The translations under genes were made by a program, and so were the position numbers. This document shows, piece after piece, positions 52,623 through 63,330 of a stretch of 64,000 nucleotides of DNA. This DNA is from an uncultured Tateyamaria sp. (GTDB lineage: Bacteria > Pseudomonadota > Alphaproteobacteria > Rhodobacterales > Rhodobacteraceae): assembly GCF_947494755.1 (NCBI RefSeq), contig NZ_CANLVZ010000010.1:1-64000 (forward strand), given 5' to 3'. Each line of letters starts with the position of its first letter. The stretch's first letter is position 1. The notes below the pieces were generated by a model. It did not search any database. It was not told where the DNA came from and worked only from the letters and a program-made list of their open reading frames with translations.

Positions 52623-53976
52623 ACCCCGCTCTTTACGGCGTCGCCTGACACTGACCCTGATCGGGGGCGCGGCAGTTCTGGCGATCCTGTTTTACATGGT
52701 CATCCGGCTTTACGCCCAACAGATCGCGCAACAAAGCCAGGATCGCATCCTTGAGGCGTCGGTCACCTCGCTGCTGGATGCGGCTGTTGTCCGGGACGGC
52801 CAGATCGAACTGGATGTGCCCTATGCGGCCTTTGCGATGCTGGACACACCTGCGGATGACCGCGTGTTTTATGCGATCTATCAGGACCAGACATTGCTGT
52901 CGGGCTATGCGGGGCTTGAAGGGGCGACCGCACAGACCCGCCGAACGCCCGCCTTTTCCACACGCGACTTTGCCGGGGCGCAGGTTCGGGTGGCCACTGT
53001 GACCCAAACGCTGCCTGCCAACCCACGCCCGGTGTCGTTGACCATCAGCGTCGCCCAGACCCGCGACAGCCTTGCGGGCACTTTGCTCACCATTTCGATC
53101 AACGCCGCCGTCTTTGGCGGGGCGTTCTTCCTGCTGGCGGCGGGCATGGCGCTGTGGACGTCGGCGTCGACATTGCGCCCCTTGCGCCAGATCGCGGAAT
53201 CAGTTGCACGTCGCGGCCCGAGCGATTTGCGTCCCGTCACCCGCACGGTGCCAACAGAACTCTCGCCGTTGGTCAGTTCGCTCAATGCGTTGATGACGCG
53301 ATTGAACCTGTCCCTAACCCAGTCCGAGACGTTCATCGCCGAAGCGGCCCACCGCGTCCGCACCCCGCTTGCGACGGTGCGTAGCCACGCCGAGGTGACC
53401 CTGATGCGGGTCGACAAGGACGAAAACCGCCAGGCCTTGCGCGCCATGATCCGCGCCATCGACGAAAGCAGCCGGGCGGCGGGTCAGCTGCTTGATCATG
53501 CCATGGTCACCTTTCGCCGCGATCAGTTGGAGAGACAGGACATTGATCTGGTGGCGATCTGTTCGGACATCGTGGATCGGCTGACCCCTGTGGCCGACAT
53601 GATGGACCTTGACCTGATGCTGGTCGATCAAGGCCCTGTGCCGGTCAAGGCGGACCCGATCCTGATCCAGAATGCTGTGCGCAATCTGGTGGATAATGCG
53701 TTGAAATATTCGCCGCCCGACAAGGTGGTGCGCATCATTGTCGCTTGCGATCCTGATCCGACGATCACCGTCACCGATCAGGGGATCGGCTTTCCGGATG
53801 ATCAGATCGATATGCTGTCGAACCGGTTTCAACGCGGGAACAACGTCAAGGATACGGTTGGTTCGGGCCTTGGTCTGACCATCGCGCAGGATGTGGCAGA
53901 GGCGCATGGCGGCCATCTGGAACTCAAGAACCTGAAAGGGGGTGGCGCATGCGCGGTCTTGCATTTGTCGCACTGA
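52612..53976 (+). CDS. tctE: sensor histidine kinase TctE
   Basis: A 454-residue membrane kinase. TM1 is near residues 12-30 (LTLTLIGGAAVLAILFYMVI), followed by a periplasmic domain of about 130 residues. TM2 is near 160-180 (NAAVFGGAFFLLAAGMALW), then HAMP-like and HisKA regions (EAAHRVRTPLATVRSHAEV, with the phospho-acceptor His). The HATPase boxes follow: NAVRNLVDNALKYS, VTDQGIGFPDDQ and GSGLGLTIAQDVAEAHGG. Start at 52612 overlaps tctD by 11 bp. Confidence 0.92.
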   Translation: MNAKPRSLRRRLTLTLIGGAAVLAILFYMVIRLYAQQIAQQSQDRILEASVTSLLDAAVVRDGQIELDVPYAAFAMLDTPADDRVFYAIYQDQTLLSGYAGLEGATAQTRRTPAFSTRDFAGAQVRVATVTQTLPANPRPVSLTISVAQTRDSLAGTLLTISINAAVFGGAFFLLAAGMALWTSASTLRPLRQIAESVARRGPSDLRPVTRTVPTELSPLVSSLNALMTRLNLSLTQSETFIAEAAHRVRTPLATVRSHAEVTLMRVDKDENRQALRAMIRAIDESSRAAGQLLDHAMVTFRRDQLERQDIDLVAICSDIVDRLTPVADMMDLDLMLVDQGPVPVKADPILIQNAVRNLVDNALKYSPPDKVVRIIVACDPDPTITVTDQGIGFPDDQIDMLSNRFQRGNNVKDTVGSGLGLTIAQDVAEAHGGHLELKNLKGGGACAVLHLSH

Positions 53977-54956
53977 TCCTGTGGGCGGGCCTCGCCCGCG
54001 CCGCAGACTTCGAGGAACGTCAAGTCTTTGACGCCCCCGAGGCCACGCAGACGTTGCGCGTGTTGTCGAGCACGGACACTGACAGTTTCGCCCCGGTCCT
54101 GACCGGCTTTATTGCGCAGAACCCGAGTGTCAGCATTGATTATGCCGTTGCGGGGTCAGCCGACATCGTGGACATCATCGCGCAATGCGGGGACTGTTTC
54201 GACGTGGTCATTTCCAGCGCGATGGACCTGCAACTCAAGCTCGCCAATGACGGGTTGGCGCGTCGACTGCCGGATGTGGACCCAAGCGCCGGAAGCCAAT
54301 GGCGTCAAAGCCTGTTTGGTTTCACCCATGAACCGGCCACCATTGTGCTGAACAGGGCGGCGTTTGCAGGCCGTCCCATGCCAAAAACCCGGCAGGAATT
54401 GATCGAAGCCCTGCGCGCCGATCCGGAGTTTTTCCGCGGCAAAGTGGGCACATATGACGTGCGGCTGTCTGGGCTTGGTTATCTGTTTGCCACGCAGGAT
54501 GCGCGCACGTCGGAAACCTATTGGCGGCTGATGGAGGTGTTTGGCAGCCTCGGCGCGCTGCTTTATTGCTGTTCGGGGGCGATGATCGACGATCTGGCGC
54601 AGGGCGATCTTTTCGTTGCCTATAACGTGCTGGGCAGCTATGCCGCGACCCGGCCTGAAACCCGCGAGAAGGTGACAATCATCACCCCGACAGACTTTGC
54701 CACGACGATGATGCGCACCGTGCTTGTCTTGGACACGACATCTCAGGCAGAGGCGGCTACCAACCTCGTGCGGTACCTTACGTCTGGGATTTGGGCAGAG
54801 ACGGATCGGCCAGGCTATCCGCTCCCCGCCATCGGCGTGACCGAGGTGCCCCCCCCCGCAGGCGTCGTCACGCTGGAGCCAGGATTGCTGGTCTATCTTG
54901 ATGCGCTCAAACGATCCCTGTTTCTGGGCGCGTGGTCATCTGCGCTGGAGCAATAG
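53949..54956 (+). CDS. periplasmic substrate-binding protein coupled to tctDE
   Basis: A 335-residue exported protein (signal peptide MRGLAFVALILWAGLARAAD). It has an extracellular solute-binding fold of the iron/spermidine type: TLRVLSSTDTDSFAPVLTGFIAQNPSVSIDYAVAGSADIVDIIAQ, and FGFTHEPATIVLNR-like segments. It overlaps tctE by 28 bp, so it is co-made with the kinase. No permease genes accompany it, suggesting that it presents a ligand to TctE. Confidence 0.8.
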   Translation: MRGLAFVALILWAGLARAADFEERQVFDAPEATQTLRVLSSTDTDSFAPVLTGFIAQNPSVSIDYAVAGSADIVDIIAQCGDCFDVVISSAMDLQLKLANDGLARRLPDVDPSAGSQWRQSLFGFTHEPATIVLNRAAFAGRPMPKTRQELIEALRADPEFFRGKVGTYDVRLSGLGYLFATQDARTSETYWRLMEVFGSLGALLYCCSGAMIDDLAQGDLFVAYNVLGSYAATRPETREKVTIITPTDFATTMMRTVLVLDTTSQAEAATNLVRYLTSGIWAETDRPGYPLPAIGVTEVPPPAGVVTLEPGLLVYLDALKRSLFLGAWSSALEQ

Positions 54957-55092
54957 CGGACCTGTTGAATGGCTAAACGAACTGTCACCGTCCATCAGAT
55001 TGCGGGTCGACGCCGGTTCTGCCCGATCACAGTCATACCGGCGTGTCAAAAAACGGTTCTGCGACGACCTGTTGCGCATCCTCATAGACGAT

Positions 55093-55431
55093 TTAGCCGA
55101 CTCGTTCGGTGCGAATGGTATCGATTGCATAGCCATTTTCTCTCAACAGGGTAATCAACTCATAAGAGCGTTGGATGGCGTCAGAGGCGTCTCCCTTGAA
55201 CCAGCTGATGCCCGCAGTGCCTTTGTCCCATGACCCCTTGGAGCGGGACCGGTTGCATTTGTCCGGGATCGCGAGATTGGTGCGAAACCATGTCAGAAGG
55301 TTTCCGAGCTGATCTGAGGTGTAGTTTTCGAGGACGTCCATGCGGCGTAATTCATACGCGGCGCAAAAGAACCCCTCGGGCGCGCCAAAATTTTCGATTG
55401 TTTTGGGCCTTACGAACCGAAGATATCTCAT
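55093..55431 (-). CDS. conserved hypothetical protein (112 aa)
   Basis: A small cytosolic protein with a conserved look: MRYLRFVRPKTIENFGAPEGFFCAAYELRR at the start and GISWFKGDASDAIQRSYELITLLRENGYAIDTI near the end. I recognise the pattern as a widespread hypothetical family without known function. It lies alone on the minus strand after the tct block. Confidence 0.75.
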   Translation of the reverse strand: MRYLRFVRPKTIENFGAPEGFFCAAYELRRMDVLENYTSDQLGNLLTWFRTNLAIPDKCNRSRSKGSWDKGTAGISWFKGDASDAIQRSYELITLLRENGYAIDTIRTERVG

Positions 55432-55536
55432 TTTCGTAACTCGACTGCACTTTGGGCCCGGCTCGAGTACCCCGAAAATGTGGTATCATCGTGTTAAGAT
55501 ATTCACGCTGGCATTAGTGCCCTGGCAAAGGCCGCG

Positions 55537-55908
55537 TCACCCCGTTTCGACGCAATGCCGTCGAAACGCGCGTTTGAGCATGTCCAACTCGGCGCGCAGC
55601 AATTCGACCTCGCCGCGGATGTCGTCGCCCAAGACTTCACCGGCAATCAACGTGAACTGACCCAATGTATCGCCATCAGTCGTGTCCGTGATGACAAAAA
55701 CCTGCACGCCGTCCGCAATCGCCTCGGACGGGATCGGGACCTGCAACATCCACTCGCCCGCTTGACCGCTTTCGCTGACCTGCACGTCGGGCACCGCGTT
55801 GCCCAGATGGGTCACCGTGATCTGCGGTACGCCGCTGCCCGATTGCACCAGCACGCCTTGCCAGATGCCGTGGCGCATTTTCGTGGGTGTCAGTGTCAGG
55901 GTGCTCAT
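55537..55908 (-). CDS. hypothetical protein (123 aa)
   Basis: A beta-rich N-terminal region (IWQGVLVQSGSGVPQITVTHLG, then GEWMLQVPIPSEAIADGVQVFVITD) is followed by an acidic helix and a basic tail. No family recognised. It lies 13 bp downstream of the DUF6478-like gene on the same strand, so the two are probably co-transcribed. Confidence 0.7.
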   Translation of the reverse strand: MSTLTLTPTKMRHGIWQGVLVQSGSGVPQITVTHLGNAVPDVQVSESGQAGEWMLQVPIPSEAIADGVQVFVITDTTDGDTLGQFTLIAGEVLGDDIRGEVELLRAELDMLKRAFRRHCVETG

Positions 55909-55921
55909 GTCGACAACTCCT

Positions 55922-56695
55922 TCACAGTGCGGCGCGGGGGCGGCGCGAGAATGTCAGGTCGCGCAGCGTCACCTGGTTCATCTGCGGCCCTTCAAAGATC
56001 AGGTCAATCCACGCCCGCTCCACCCGTTTTTCGTTCAGCTTTGAATAGGCGAGGTCGAATTCCACCGTCACGTCCTTCTGGTGCAACGGCAACTCGCGCA
56101 CGATCTGTTCGGTGTTGGGCCCGTGGCGAATGTTGAGGCGGCCAAAGATTTCCAGCGGTTTTTCCATCTCGACAATGGCGTTCATGCCAACAAGATGGGT
56201 CTTGCGCATGCCCCTCACCGCATCTTCGGGAAGATCGATGACAAGGCTGAGGAAGGAGCCGTCGAATTTGAACACGTCCATGCGCAACCCATAGGGCGCA
56301 AGGTCTTCTTCGCGCTGGTTGCGCAATTGGCGCAGGGTCAATTCGCTGAGGGCGCAGTCGTGAAACAGCGTCGCCTCATCCCCCAGCATCGATTTTGTCT
56401 GGACCGAGGACAGCCCTTTGGTCGCCAACGGCCCGCGCCACAATTCCGGGCGCCAGGACCAGTCGGCATTGTGTGGGCGGGGAAAGCTTGTGGAGCCGAT
56501 AGCCGGCAAGGCGAGGCGCTCGTCGGCGCGGTGGATCAACCGGTCAAGGTGGCTCCGCAACAGGCGCGCCGCGCTGCGGGTGCCGCGCAATTCGTCCAGC
56601 GGCGTCTCGCCCGCATTGCGCGCGGCACGGGCCCATCGCCGCATCGCGCGCCGATGCGCCAGTTTGTCGATGAACTTGATGCTTTTGCCTGCCAT
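55922..56695 (-). CDS. DUF6478-like Rhodobacteraceae protein (257 aa)
   Basis: A basic, helical N-terminus (RRAMRRWARAARNAGETPLDELRGTRSAARLLRSHLDRLI) leads into a beta-rich domain with WSWRPELWRGPL, GPNTEQIVRELP and DVTVEFDLAYSKLNEKRVERAWIDLIFEGPQMNQVTLRDLTFSRRPRA. The layout matches a Rhodobacteraceae-specific family of unknown function. The fold of the C-terminal part resembles a carbohydrate-binding module, but no function can be claimed. Confidence 0.7.
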   Translation of the reverse strand: MAGKSIKFIDKLAHRRAMRRWARAARNAGETPLDELRGTRSAARLLRSHLDRLIHRADERLALPAIGSTSFPRPHNADWSWRPELWRGPLATKGLSSVQTKSMLGDEATLFHDCALSELTLRQLRNQREEDLAPYGLRMDVFKFDGSFLSLVIDLPEDAVRGMRKTHLVGMNAIVEMEKPLEIFGRLNIRHGPNTEQIVRELPLHQKDVTVEFDLAYSKLNEKRVERAWIDLIFEGPQMNQVTLRDLTFSRRPRAAL

Positions 56696-56793
56696 ATGCC
56701 CCTACGCTTGGCTGCCCATTGTTGGTCGGGCTTGTTATCTATGCCAAAGGTTTCCCTCAGATAAACCGGGCAGGGCCGGGTTGCCAATTGGAT

Positions 56794-57366
56794 TCATGGG
56801 CTGGGGGCAGAATTGTTTGCCGCCTGTGCTGTGCGCGCGGCAGTCTGCGACAAGGTGCGCTGCATCGCCTGAACCAACAACTCGGGGGCTTGTTCGCCCA
56901 AGTTCGCCCCATCCTTGCTTTCGTATATGGCCAGGCCCAACACGTGATCCCCCACATCGCCCACACCGCGCCAATAGACATCGCGCAGGGTCGGGCTGGG
57001 GGGCGTGCCGCGAACCTGCACCATCGCCAGTGTGGATGTGCGCAAGCGGCCCAGCACCGTTTCGGAGTTTGTGGCCGCCGATGCGGCATCGTCCAGCCGC
57101 GGGGTGGCCGTCGCCGTGATGACCGCCAAGGGCACGGCCACACTGCGTTCCCCGCCAAGGGTGTCACAACGCGCCATCAATGCAAAACTTGCGCGCAGAC
57201 TGCGCCTGTCGATGCAGTAGCCCTGCGGCGGGACCAATCGGACGCCGCTGTTGCCCAGATCCGCAGACAACAGTGCTTGCGAGCTGGGCCCGAATGCGGC
57301 CTCATCGCAGCCCACGAGGGCCAGAAAGGCCGCCGCAATCAGGCCTTTACAGGTCCATGTACTCAT
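56794..57366 (-). CDS. predicted outer-membrane lipoprotein (190 aa)
   Basis: The start at 57366 gives a lipoprotein signal, [13 protein letters not shown], with the lipid-bearing Cys near residue 20. The longer frame to 57456 would bury it. The rest is periplasmic and without a recognised domain. It overlaps the ilvD 3' end by 20 bp and is co-oriented, so it is probably translated from the ilvD transcript. Confidence 0.75.
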   Translation of the reverse strand: MSTWTCKGLIAAAFLALVGCDEAAFGPSSQALLSADLGNSGVRLVPPQGYCIDRRSLRASFALMARCDTLGGERSVAVPLAVITATATPRLDDAASAATNSETVLGRLRTSTLAMVQVRGTPPSPTLRDVYWRGVGDVGDHVLGLAIYESKDGANLGEQAPELLVQAMQRTLSQTAARTAQAANNSAPSP

Positions 57367-59110
57367 GCCGCTCAACCTTCGCACCGGGATGTGTGACGGC
57401 CCCTTTGTAGGTTTCGCCGACGAGTTGCGCGTATTTCCACAGCGCACCCGAAGCATAGATTGTCTCGCGCGGACCGCTCCATCCGGCCTTACGCTCGGCC
57501 AGTTCCTCGTCGCTCAGGGCCACGTTAATCGACCCTTCTATGGCGTTGATGGTGATGATGTCGCCATCGCGCAGCAATGCGATAGGGCCACCATGCGCCG
57601 CTTCGGGGCCGACATGACCCACGCAGAACCCGCGTGTGGCCCCGGAGAAACGGCCATCGGTGATCAGGGCGACCTTCTTGCCCATGCCCTGACCGGACAG
57701 GGCGGCGGTCGTCGCCAGCATCTCTCGCATGCCGGGGCCGCCAGACGGGCCCTCATTGCGGATGACGAACACTTCGCCTTCTTCATAGGTGCGGTTCTGG
57801 ACGGACTCGAACGCATCCTGCTCACATTCAAACACGCGTGCTGGGCCGGTGAACAACTGGTGTTGTGCCTCCATACCAGCGACTTTCACGATGGCGCCTT
57901 CGGGGGCGATATTGCCCTTGAGGCCCACGACGCCGCCGGTTTTGGTGATCGGCGTTTCGACCGGATAGATCACCTTGCCGTCAGCCTCGCCTTCGATCTT
58001 GTCGAGTTCCTCGCCGATGGAATAGCCCGTCGCGGTGATGCAATCCTCGTGGATCAGACCCGCTTTGCGCAGTTCCTTCATGACCACATAGATGCCGCCG
58101 ACCTCGTAAAGATCCTTGGCCACGTATTGCCCGCCCGGTTTGAGATCGACGAAATAGGGCGTGTCGCGGAAGATTTCGCAGACGTCATCGAGGTAGAAAT
58201 CGATGCCCGCCTCGTGGGCCATGGCGGGCAGGTGCAGCCCGGCATTGGTAGATCCGCCGGTGCAAGCGACGACCCGTGCTGCGTTTTCGAACGCTTGACG
58301 GGTGCAGATATCGCGGGCGCGGATGTTCTTCTCGATCAGGGTCATCACCGCAGCACCCGAGGCTTCGGCATAGGAATCCCGGCTCTCGTAGGGGGCGGGG
58401 GCACCAGAGGAGTTGGGTAGCGCAAGACCAATCGCCTCGGACACGCAGGCCATGGTGTTGGCAGTAAACTGGCCGCCACAGGCCCCGGCGGTGGGGCAGG
58501 CGACGCGCTCGAGGATGTCCAATTCAGCTTCGGTCATGGTGCCGTTTTGCTGATGGCCCACGGCTTCGAACATATCCTGCACGGTCAGGTCGCGGTCTGC
58601 GTATGCGGCAGGCACGGCAGCGCCAACGGGCGCGCGGCCTGGCAGGATCGACCCGCCATAGAGGAACACGGAGGGCACATTCAGCCGGATCATCGCCATC
58701 ATCATGCCGGGCAGGGACTTGTCACAACCTGCTAGGCCCACAATGGCGTCATAGCAGTGGCCGCGCATGGTCAGCTCCACCGTGTCGGCAATGGCCTCGC
58801 GCGACGCCAGCGAGGATCGCATGCCCTCGTGACCCATGGCGATACCGTCTGTGACGGTGATGGTGGTGAATTCACGCGGGGTGCCGAATGCAGATTTCAC
58901 ACCGGTTTTGACCGATTGAGCCTGCCGGTTCAGGGCGATGTTGCAGGGGGCGGCCTCGTTCCAGCAGGTTGCGACACCGACCAAGGGCTGATGGATTTCC
59001 TGTTCGGTCATGCCCATAGCGTAGTAATACGAGCGGTGCGGCGCGCGCTCTGGTCCTTCGGTCACATGGCGGCTGGGCAGCTTTGATTTGTCGAACTTGC
59101 CGTTAAGCAT
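57347..59110 (-). CDS. ilvD: dihydroxy-acid dehydratase IlvD
   Basis: A 587-residue Fe-S dehydratase of branched-chain amino acid synthesis. The iron-sulfur ligand blocks [37 protein letters not shown] and [28 protein letters not shown] are intact, as is [32 protein letters not shown]. It converts 2,3-dihydroxy-isovalerate and related acids to 2-keto acids. The ATG at 59110 was chosen over a longer frame reading into the upstream region. Confidence 0.96.
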   Translation of the reverse strand: MLNGKFDKSKLPSRHVTEGPERAPHRSYYYAMGMTEQEIHQPLVGVATCWNEAAPCNIALNRQAQSVKTGVKSAFGTPREFTTITVTDGIAMGHEGMRSSLASREAIADTVELTMRGHCYDAIVGLAGCDKSLPGMMMAMIRLNVPSVFLYGGSILPGRAPVGAAVPAAYADRDLTVQDMFEAVGHQQNGTMTEAELDILERVACPTAGACGGQFTANTMACVSEAIGLALPNSSGAPAPYESRDSYAEASGAAVMTLIEKNIRARDICTRQAFENAARVVACTGGSTNAGLHLPAMAHEAGIDFYLDDVCEIFRDTPYFVDLKPGGQYVAKDLYEVGGIYVVMKELRKAGLIHEDCITATGYSIGEELDKIEGEADGKVIYPVETPITKTGGVVGLKGNIAPEGAIVKVAGMEAQHQLFTGPARVFECEQDAFESVQNRTYEEGEVFVIRNEGPSGGPGMREMLATTAALSGQGMGKKVALITDGRFSGATRGFCVGHVGPEAAHGGPIALLRDGDIITINAIEGSINVALSDEELAERKAGWSGPRETIYASGALWKYAQLVGETYKGAVTHPGAKVERHEYMDL

Positions 59111-59289
59111 CTGGCGTCTCCCTGAACGTGTTGGCACCGGAATAGCCATTGGTCGGCACCCCTGCAAGCGCCTGCATCGGGCGCGGCGCGGTTGTAAAGG
59201 GTGTTGGCGGGCACTAGGTTTGCCGCTACGGCACGCGCGCGGTTGTGATATCAACCTATGGTCCAGCGGGCGACCGATCGGGACGACGT

Positions 59290-62200
59290 ATGGATTCCAC
59301 GCTTTTCGCTTTCATCTGGAAGCACTCCAAACGCGATCAGATGATGCTGCTGGCACTGACGATTGTAACATTCCCGTTTCTCTACGCGACACTGGAACTG
59401 CCGAAACGGGTCATCAACGACGCGATCGGCGCGACAGATAGCTCGATTGATGTGTGGGGCTTTGAGGTGACGCAGATCCAGTTCCTGCTGGCGCTCTGTT
59501 TTGGCTATCTGGCGGCTGTGCTGGCCCACGGGCTGCTGAAAATGCGGCTCAACACGATGAAGGGGGTGACGGCAGAACGGCTGCTGCGCCGCTTCCGGTT
59601 TCAGTTGATCAGCCGCATGTTGCGCTTTCCGCGCAGCTATTTCCGTTCGACAAGCCAAGGCGAGTTGGTCAGCATGGTCACCTCCGAAGCCGAGCCGATG
59701 GGCGGGCTGATGGGCGATATGGTGGCGCAGCCCGTGTTTCAGGCCGGTCAGATGCTGATCATCGTCGTGTTCCTATTCCTGCAATCGGTGTGGTTCGGGC
59801 TGGCCGGTGTCGCGCTGATCCCGCTTCAGGCCTATGTCATCCCGATCCTGCAACGGCGCATCAACCTGCTGAACAAGGACCGGATCAAGCAGGTGCGGGC
59901 GTTCTCCTCGGAAATCGGGGAAAGCGCGGCTGGCATTTCGGACCTGCGCACCAATGGCGGGCTGCGCTACCGGCTGGCGCAATTCACCGACCGGCTGAGC
60001 CATATCTTCGAGCTGCGCTTTAAGATCTATCAGCAAAAGTTTTTCATGAAGTTTCTCAACAACTTCATCACCCAACTGACCCCGTTCTTTTTCTACTCGG
60101 TCGGGGGCTATCTCGCTATTCAGGGCGATATCACCGTGGGCGCGCTGGTGGCGGCATTGGCGGCCTACAAAGACCTGTCGAGCCCGTGGAAAGAGTTGCT
60201 GACCTACTACAATCAGACGCAGGATATGGCGCTGCGGTGGGAGATCGTGACCGAGCGTTTTGCGCCGCGCGACATGATCGACGAAAGCCTGTTCGAAGGC
60301 GAGCCGGACGAAATTCCGCATCTGCGCGGCGATATCGTGCTGGAGGATGTCACCGTGCGCAACGCCGACAACAATCCTGTGCTGGAACAGATCGACCTGA
60401 CAATCCCCCAAGGTGCACGCGTTGCCATTCAGGCCAAGAACCAGACCGAACGCACCGCCATGGCCGAATTGCTGACACGTGAGGTGCTGCCGACGCGGGG
60501 CAAGATTGCGATTGCTGATTATGACCTGTCGCAGCTGCATCAGGCGGTGATTTCCGCACGCATCGGCTACGCCCATTCGCGCCCCTATCTCTTTGACGGG
60601 ACGCTTGGCACCAACCTGTTGATGCCCTTGATGACCAGCCCCAAGACAGTGCCCTGGAACGAGGGAAAACGGGATCGGTTCGCGACTGAGGCGATCCGCT
60701 CGGGCAACAGCCTTGACCGGCTGGATGCGGATTGGGTGGACCCGGCCCTTGCCGGTCTCACCACGGAGGACGAGATCGGAAAGTGGTGGTTCGAACTGGT
60801 GCAGGCGATGGGCATCGACGAGTTCATGTTCCGCCGCATGCTCAACAGCCGCATCGACGCCGAGCGGCACCCCGAGCTTGCCAAGGCTATTGTCGAGATG
60901 CGCCCCGCCGTCGAAGAGTGCTTGCGTGAAAAGGGCGTAATCGACGCCGTCTACCGCTTTGAGCCGGATGAATTTAACCCGACAGTCCCGTTAGGGGGCA
61001 ACCTGCTTTTTGCGTCCCCCTCACGCGACATCAGCCAGGAAGGGCTGGCCGCAAATACGGTGTTCATCAATCTGGTCTTTGACAACGGGCTGGCCGAACA
61101 AGGCATCGCGATTTCGCAAACGCTTATCGAGACGCTGCACCAGACCTTTGGCATGGACGGCACCAGCCATCCGCTATTCACCGCCCTGAACATCGACGAA
61201 GAACTCTACGAACGCCTTGTCGACATCTCGCAACGCCGCCGTGAAAAGGGTGATGTCGCACTGACGGACGAGGAATTCGCGCTGCTGTTGACGGTACCTT
61301 TTGCGTTCACTGCGGAACAGATTGGCCCTGCATTCCCTGAAAGCTTCAAGAAAGAAATCGTGGAAATTCGCAAAACCAACGGGGCGGCGTTGCGCGAACA
61401 GACGACCGATTTCTTCATTCCGGTTGAGCCTGACAACTACCTGCCCCGCCTGACCTTGCTGGAAAACGCGCTTTATGGGCGGATATCCATGGTCGCGGGC
61501 ACCAAGGGGGAGTTGATTGAAGACCTTGTGGCCGAATTGCTGAGCGACAAGGGCCTGCGCAGGCTGGTGGCGGAAACGATTTTCGACATTCGCACCGGTC
61601 TTGGCGGCGCCAACCTGCCCACGATCTTCCATGAACGCGCCGCGTTCTCACGGGCTGGCATCAAGCGTCCTGATGTGCTGGTCCTGGACCGTGCGCTGGC
61701 CAGCCATGACGCAAACGAGCGGCGCAAGACCCGTGGCGAATTGCGCAAACTGCTGCCCGAGGCCACGCTGATCTTCCTCGAGGAAAAGTTCGAGAACCCG
61801 GATGCCTACGATTTGTTCGTCGAGATCAAGGACGGGCGTATCGACGGGGTGCAGGACCATGACGACGAAGAAGAAGGCGACGATCTGAACCGCAAATTAC
61901 GGGTCATCGCGCGGACCGAGCTGTTTCAAGGCGTGGACAGCCGGAACCAGCGCCTGCTCGCCTTTGCCGCGCAGTGGTACGAGGCCGAACCGGGGCAGCG
62001 CATATTCTCGATGAATGAGCGGGCGGATGCGGCCTATCTCTGCGTATCAGGGACGGCGGCGCTCAGCTATGATGCAGCGGACGGTGAGGAGCGGACCGTC
62101 ACGACCGTCGAACCCGGCCGCCTGATTGGCGATCTTGCAATCATCCTGGATGAGCCGCGCCAGTTGCACCTGACTGCGTCCAGCCGGGCCAAGTTCCTGC

Positions 62201-62370
62201 GCATCGGGGCCGAGGAATTCCGCTCGGTCCTCGACAATGACACGGGCGTTCTGAAAATCCTGCTCCAGACGGTTGCGAGCCACCTCACGGGCGCTGCGGA
62301 CCTGTTGCGCCAGGCCAATGTCTCAATCCCACAGGACGAAGGGCCACCCGCCCCGCCGATTGACGAATGA
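59290..62370 (+). CDS. ABC-transporter-like fusion with degenerate ATPase and cyclic-nucleotide domain
   Basis: A 1,026-residue protein. Residues 1-300 form an ABC exporter membrane domain with several TM segments. The ATPase part is degenerate: the Walker A place reads [17 protein letters not shown] instead of G-x-x-G-x-G-K-S. The Walker B keeps [11 protein letters not shown], with Arg in place of the catalytic Glu. LSGGQ is not recognisable ([14 protein letters not shown] in its place). A long insert separates the two halves. Residues about 885-1015 are a cyclic-nucleotide-binding domain ([25 protein letters not shown], then [23 protein letters not shown]). Transport by ATP hydrolysis is unlikely. 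Confidence 0.8.
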   Translation: MDSTLFAFIWKHSKRDQMMLLALTIVTFPFLYATLELPKRVINDAIGATDSSIDVWGFEVTQIQFLLALCFGYLAAVLAHGLLKMRLNTMKGVTAERLLRRFRFQLISRMLRFPRSYFRSTSQGELVSMVTSEAEPMGGLMGDMVAQPVFQAGQMLIIVVFLFLQSVWFGLAGVALIPLQAYVIPILQRRINLLNKDRIKQVRAFSSEIGESAAGISDLRTNGGLRYRLAQFTDRLSHIFELRFKIYQQKFFMKFLNNFITQLTPFFFYSVGGYLAIQGDITVGALVAALAAYKDLSSPWKELLTYYNQTQDMALRWEIVTERFAPRDMIDESLFEGEPDEIPHLRGDIVLEDVTVRNADNNPVLEQIDLTIPQGARVAIQAKNQTERTAMAELLTREVLPTRGKIAIADYDLSQLHQAVISARIGYAHSRPYLFDGTLGTNLLMPLMTSPKTVPWNEGKRDRFATEAIRSGNSLDRLDADWVDPALAGLTTEDEIGKWWFELVQAMGIDEFMFRRMLNSRIDAERHPELAKAIVEMRPAVEECLREKGVIDAVYRFEPDEFNPTVPLGGNLLFASPSRDISQEGLAANTVFINLVFDNGLAEQGIAISQTLIETLHQTFGMDGTSHPLFTALNIDEELYERLVDISQRRREKGDVALTDEEFALLLTVPFAFTAEQIGPAFPESFKKEIVEIRKTNGAALREQTTDFFIPVEPDNYLPRLTLLENALYGRISMVAGTKGELIEDLVAELLSDKGLRRLVAETIFDIRTGLGGANLPTIFHERAAFSRAGIKRPDVLVLDRALASHDANERRKTRGELRKLLPEATLIFLEEKFENPDAYDLFVEIKDGRIDGVQDHDDEEEGDDLNRKLRVIARTELFQGVDSRNQRLLAFAAQWYEAEPGQRIFSMNERADAAYLCVSGTAALSYDAADGEERTVTTVEPGRLIGDLAIILDEPRQLHLTASSRAKFLRIGAEEFRSVLDNDTGVLKILLQTVASHLTGAADLLRQANVSIPQDEGPPAPPIDE

Positions 62371-63272
62371 GGGTTCTGTCCTTTGATTATCGCCCGCACG
62401 CGCGCTTTATCGAGCCTGCGACGGGCAGCCCGCAAATCTGGCGGCTGATCCTTGGGATCATACTGGCGGCGGGGATTTTCCTGGCCCTCAGCCAGTTGGT
62501 GTTCGGGACCCTGTTTGGGCTGATGGAGCCTGAAACAGTGCGCGCGATCATGGCTGATGGGCAAACGGGTCAGACAGCAACGGGGATGCTTATCATCCTG
62601 TTTCAGCTTGGATTATTGTCGGTGACCGCCGCGCTGGTCGTAATCATGGTTCACAAACGCAGGCCCGTCTCGCTGATTGGCGTGCCCGGCCTCGCAGGGC
62701 GGCAGTTCACGATTGTCCTGTTTGCGATGATACTTCTGACAGCGGCCCTTTGGATGCTGCCGCCATATGATTTCAACGAGCCGCTGACCCGCAACATGGG
62801 CTTTGGGCGGTGGTTTGCCCTGCTGCCCATCGCGCTACTGGCGGTTCTGATCCAGACCAGCGCCGAAGAGATTTTCTTTCGCGGCTACATCCAGCAACAA
62901 CTTGCGGCACGCTTTCGCTCTCCGCTGATCTGGATGCTGGCACCGGCGGCCCTGTTTGGAGTCGGGCACTACATGCCCGCCAGCGCTGGCAGCAATGCGT
63001 GGGTGATCGCGCTGTGGGCGACGATGTTCGGCATCCTCATGGCGGACCTCACGGCGCGGTCGGGCACTCTCGGGCCAGCGATGGCTGTACACTTTGCCAA
63101 CAACGTCTCGGCCATGGTGCTTACGGCCACTCCGGACGAAATGTCTGGCCTTGCCCTTTACGTGTTGCCTTTCGGCATCGGGGACGAGGCGCAGATGGCC
63201 GCGTGGCTGCCTGTGGACTTTGCATTCATGCTGGTCAGTTGGCTCACAGCGCGGCTTGCCATTCGCGCTTGA
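62367..63272 (+). CDS. CPBP family intramembrane metalloprotease
   Basis: A 301-residue protein with about seven TM segments. The CPBP motifs are present: [16 protein letters not shown] (EExxxR, about residue 165), [11 protein letters not shown] and [12 protein letters not shown]. The Abi/CAAX-type family cleaves or processes membrane substrates. Start overlaps the upstream fusion gene (ATGA), so the two form an operon. Confidence 0.88.
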   Translation: MRVLSFDYRPHARFIEPATGSPQIWRLILGIILAAGIFLALSQLVFGTLFGLMEPETVRAIMADGQTGQTATGMLIILFQLGLLSVTAALVVIMVHKRRPVSLIGVPGLAGRQFTIVLFAMILLTAALWMLPPYDFNEPLTRNMGFGRWFALLPIALLAVLIQTSAEEIFFRGYIQQQLAARFRSPLIWMLAPAALFGVGHYMPASAGSNAWVIALWATMFGILMADLTARSGTLGPAMAVHFANNVSAMVLTATPDEMSGLALYVLPFGIGDEAQMAAWLPVDFAFMLVSWLTARLAIRA

Positions 63273-63330
63273 TTGCATTTCGAACGCGTCAGGATTATCT
63301 GAGCGCAAGACATCGCAGCAGGAAGTGCCC

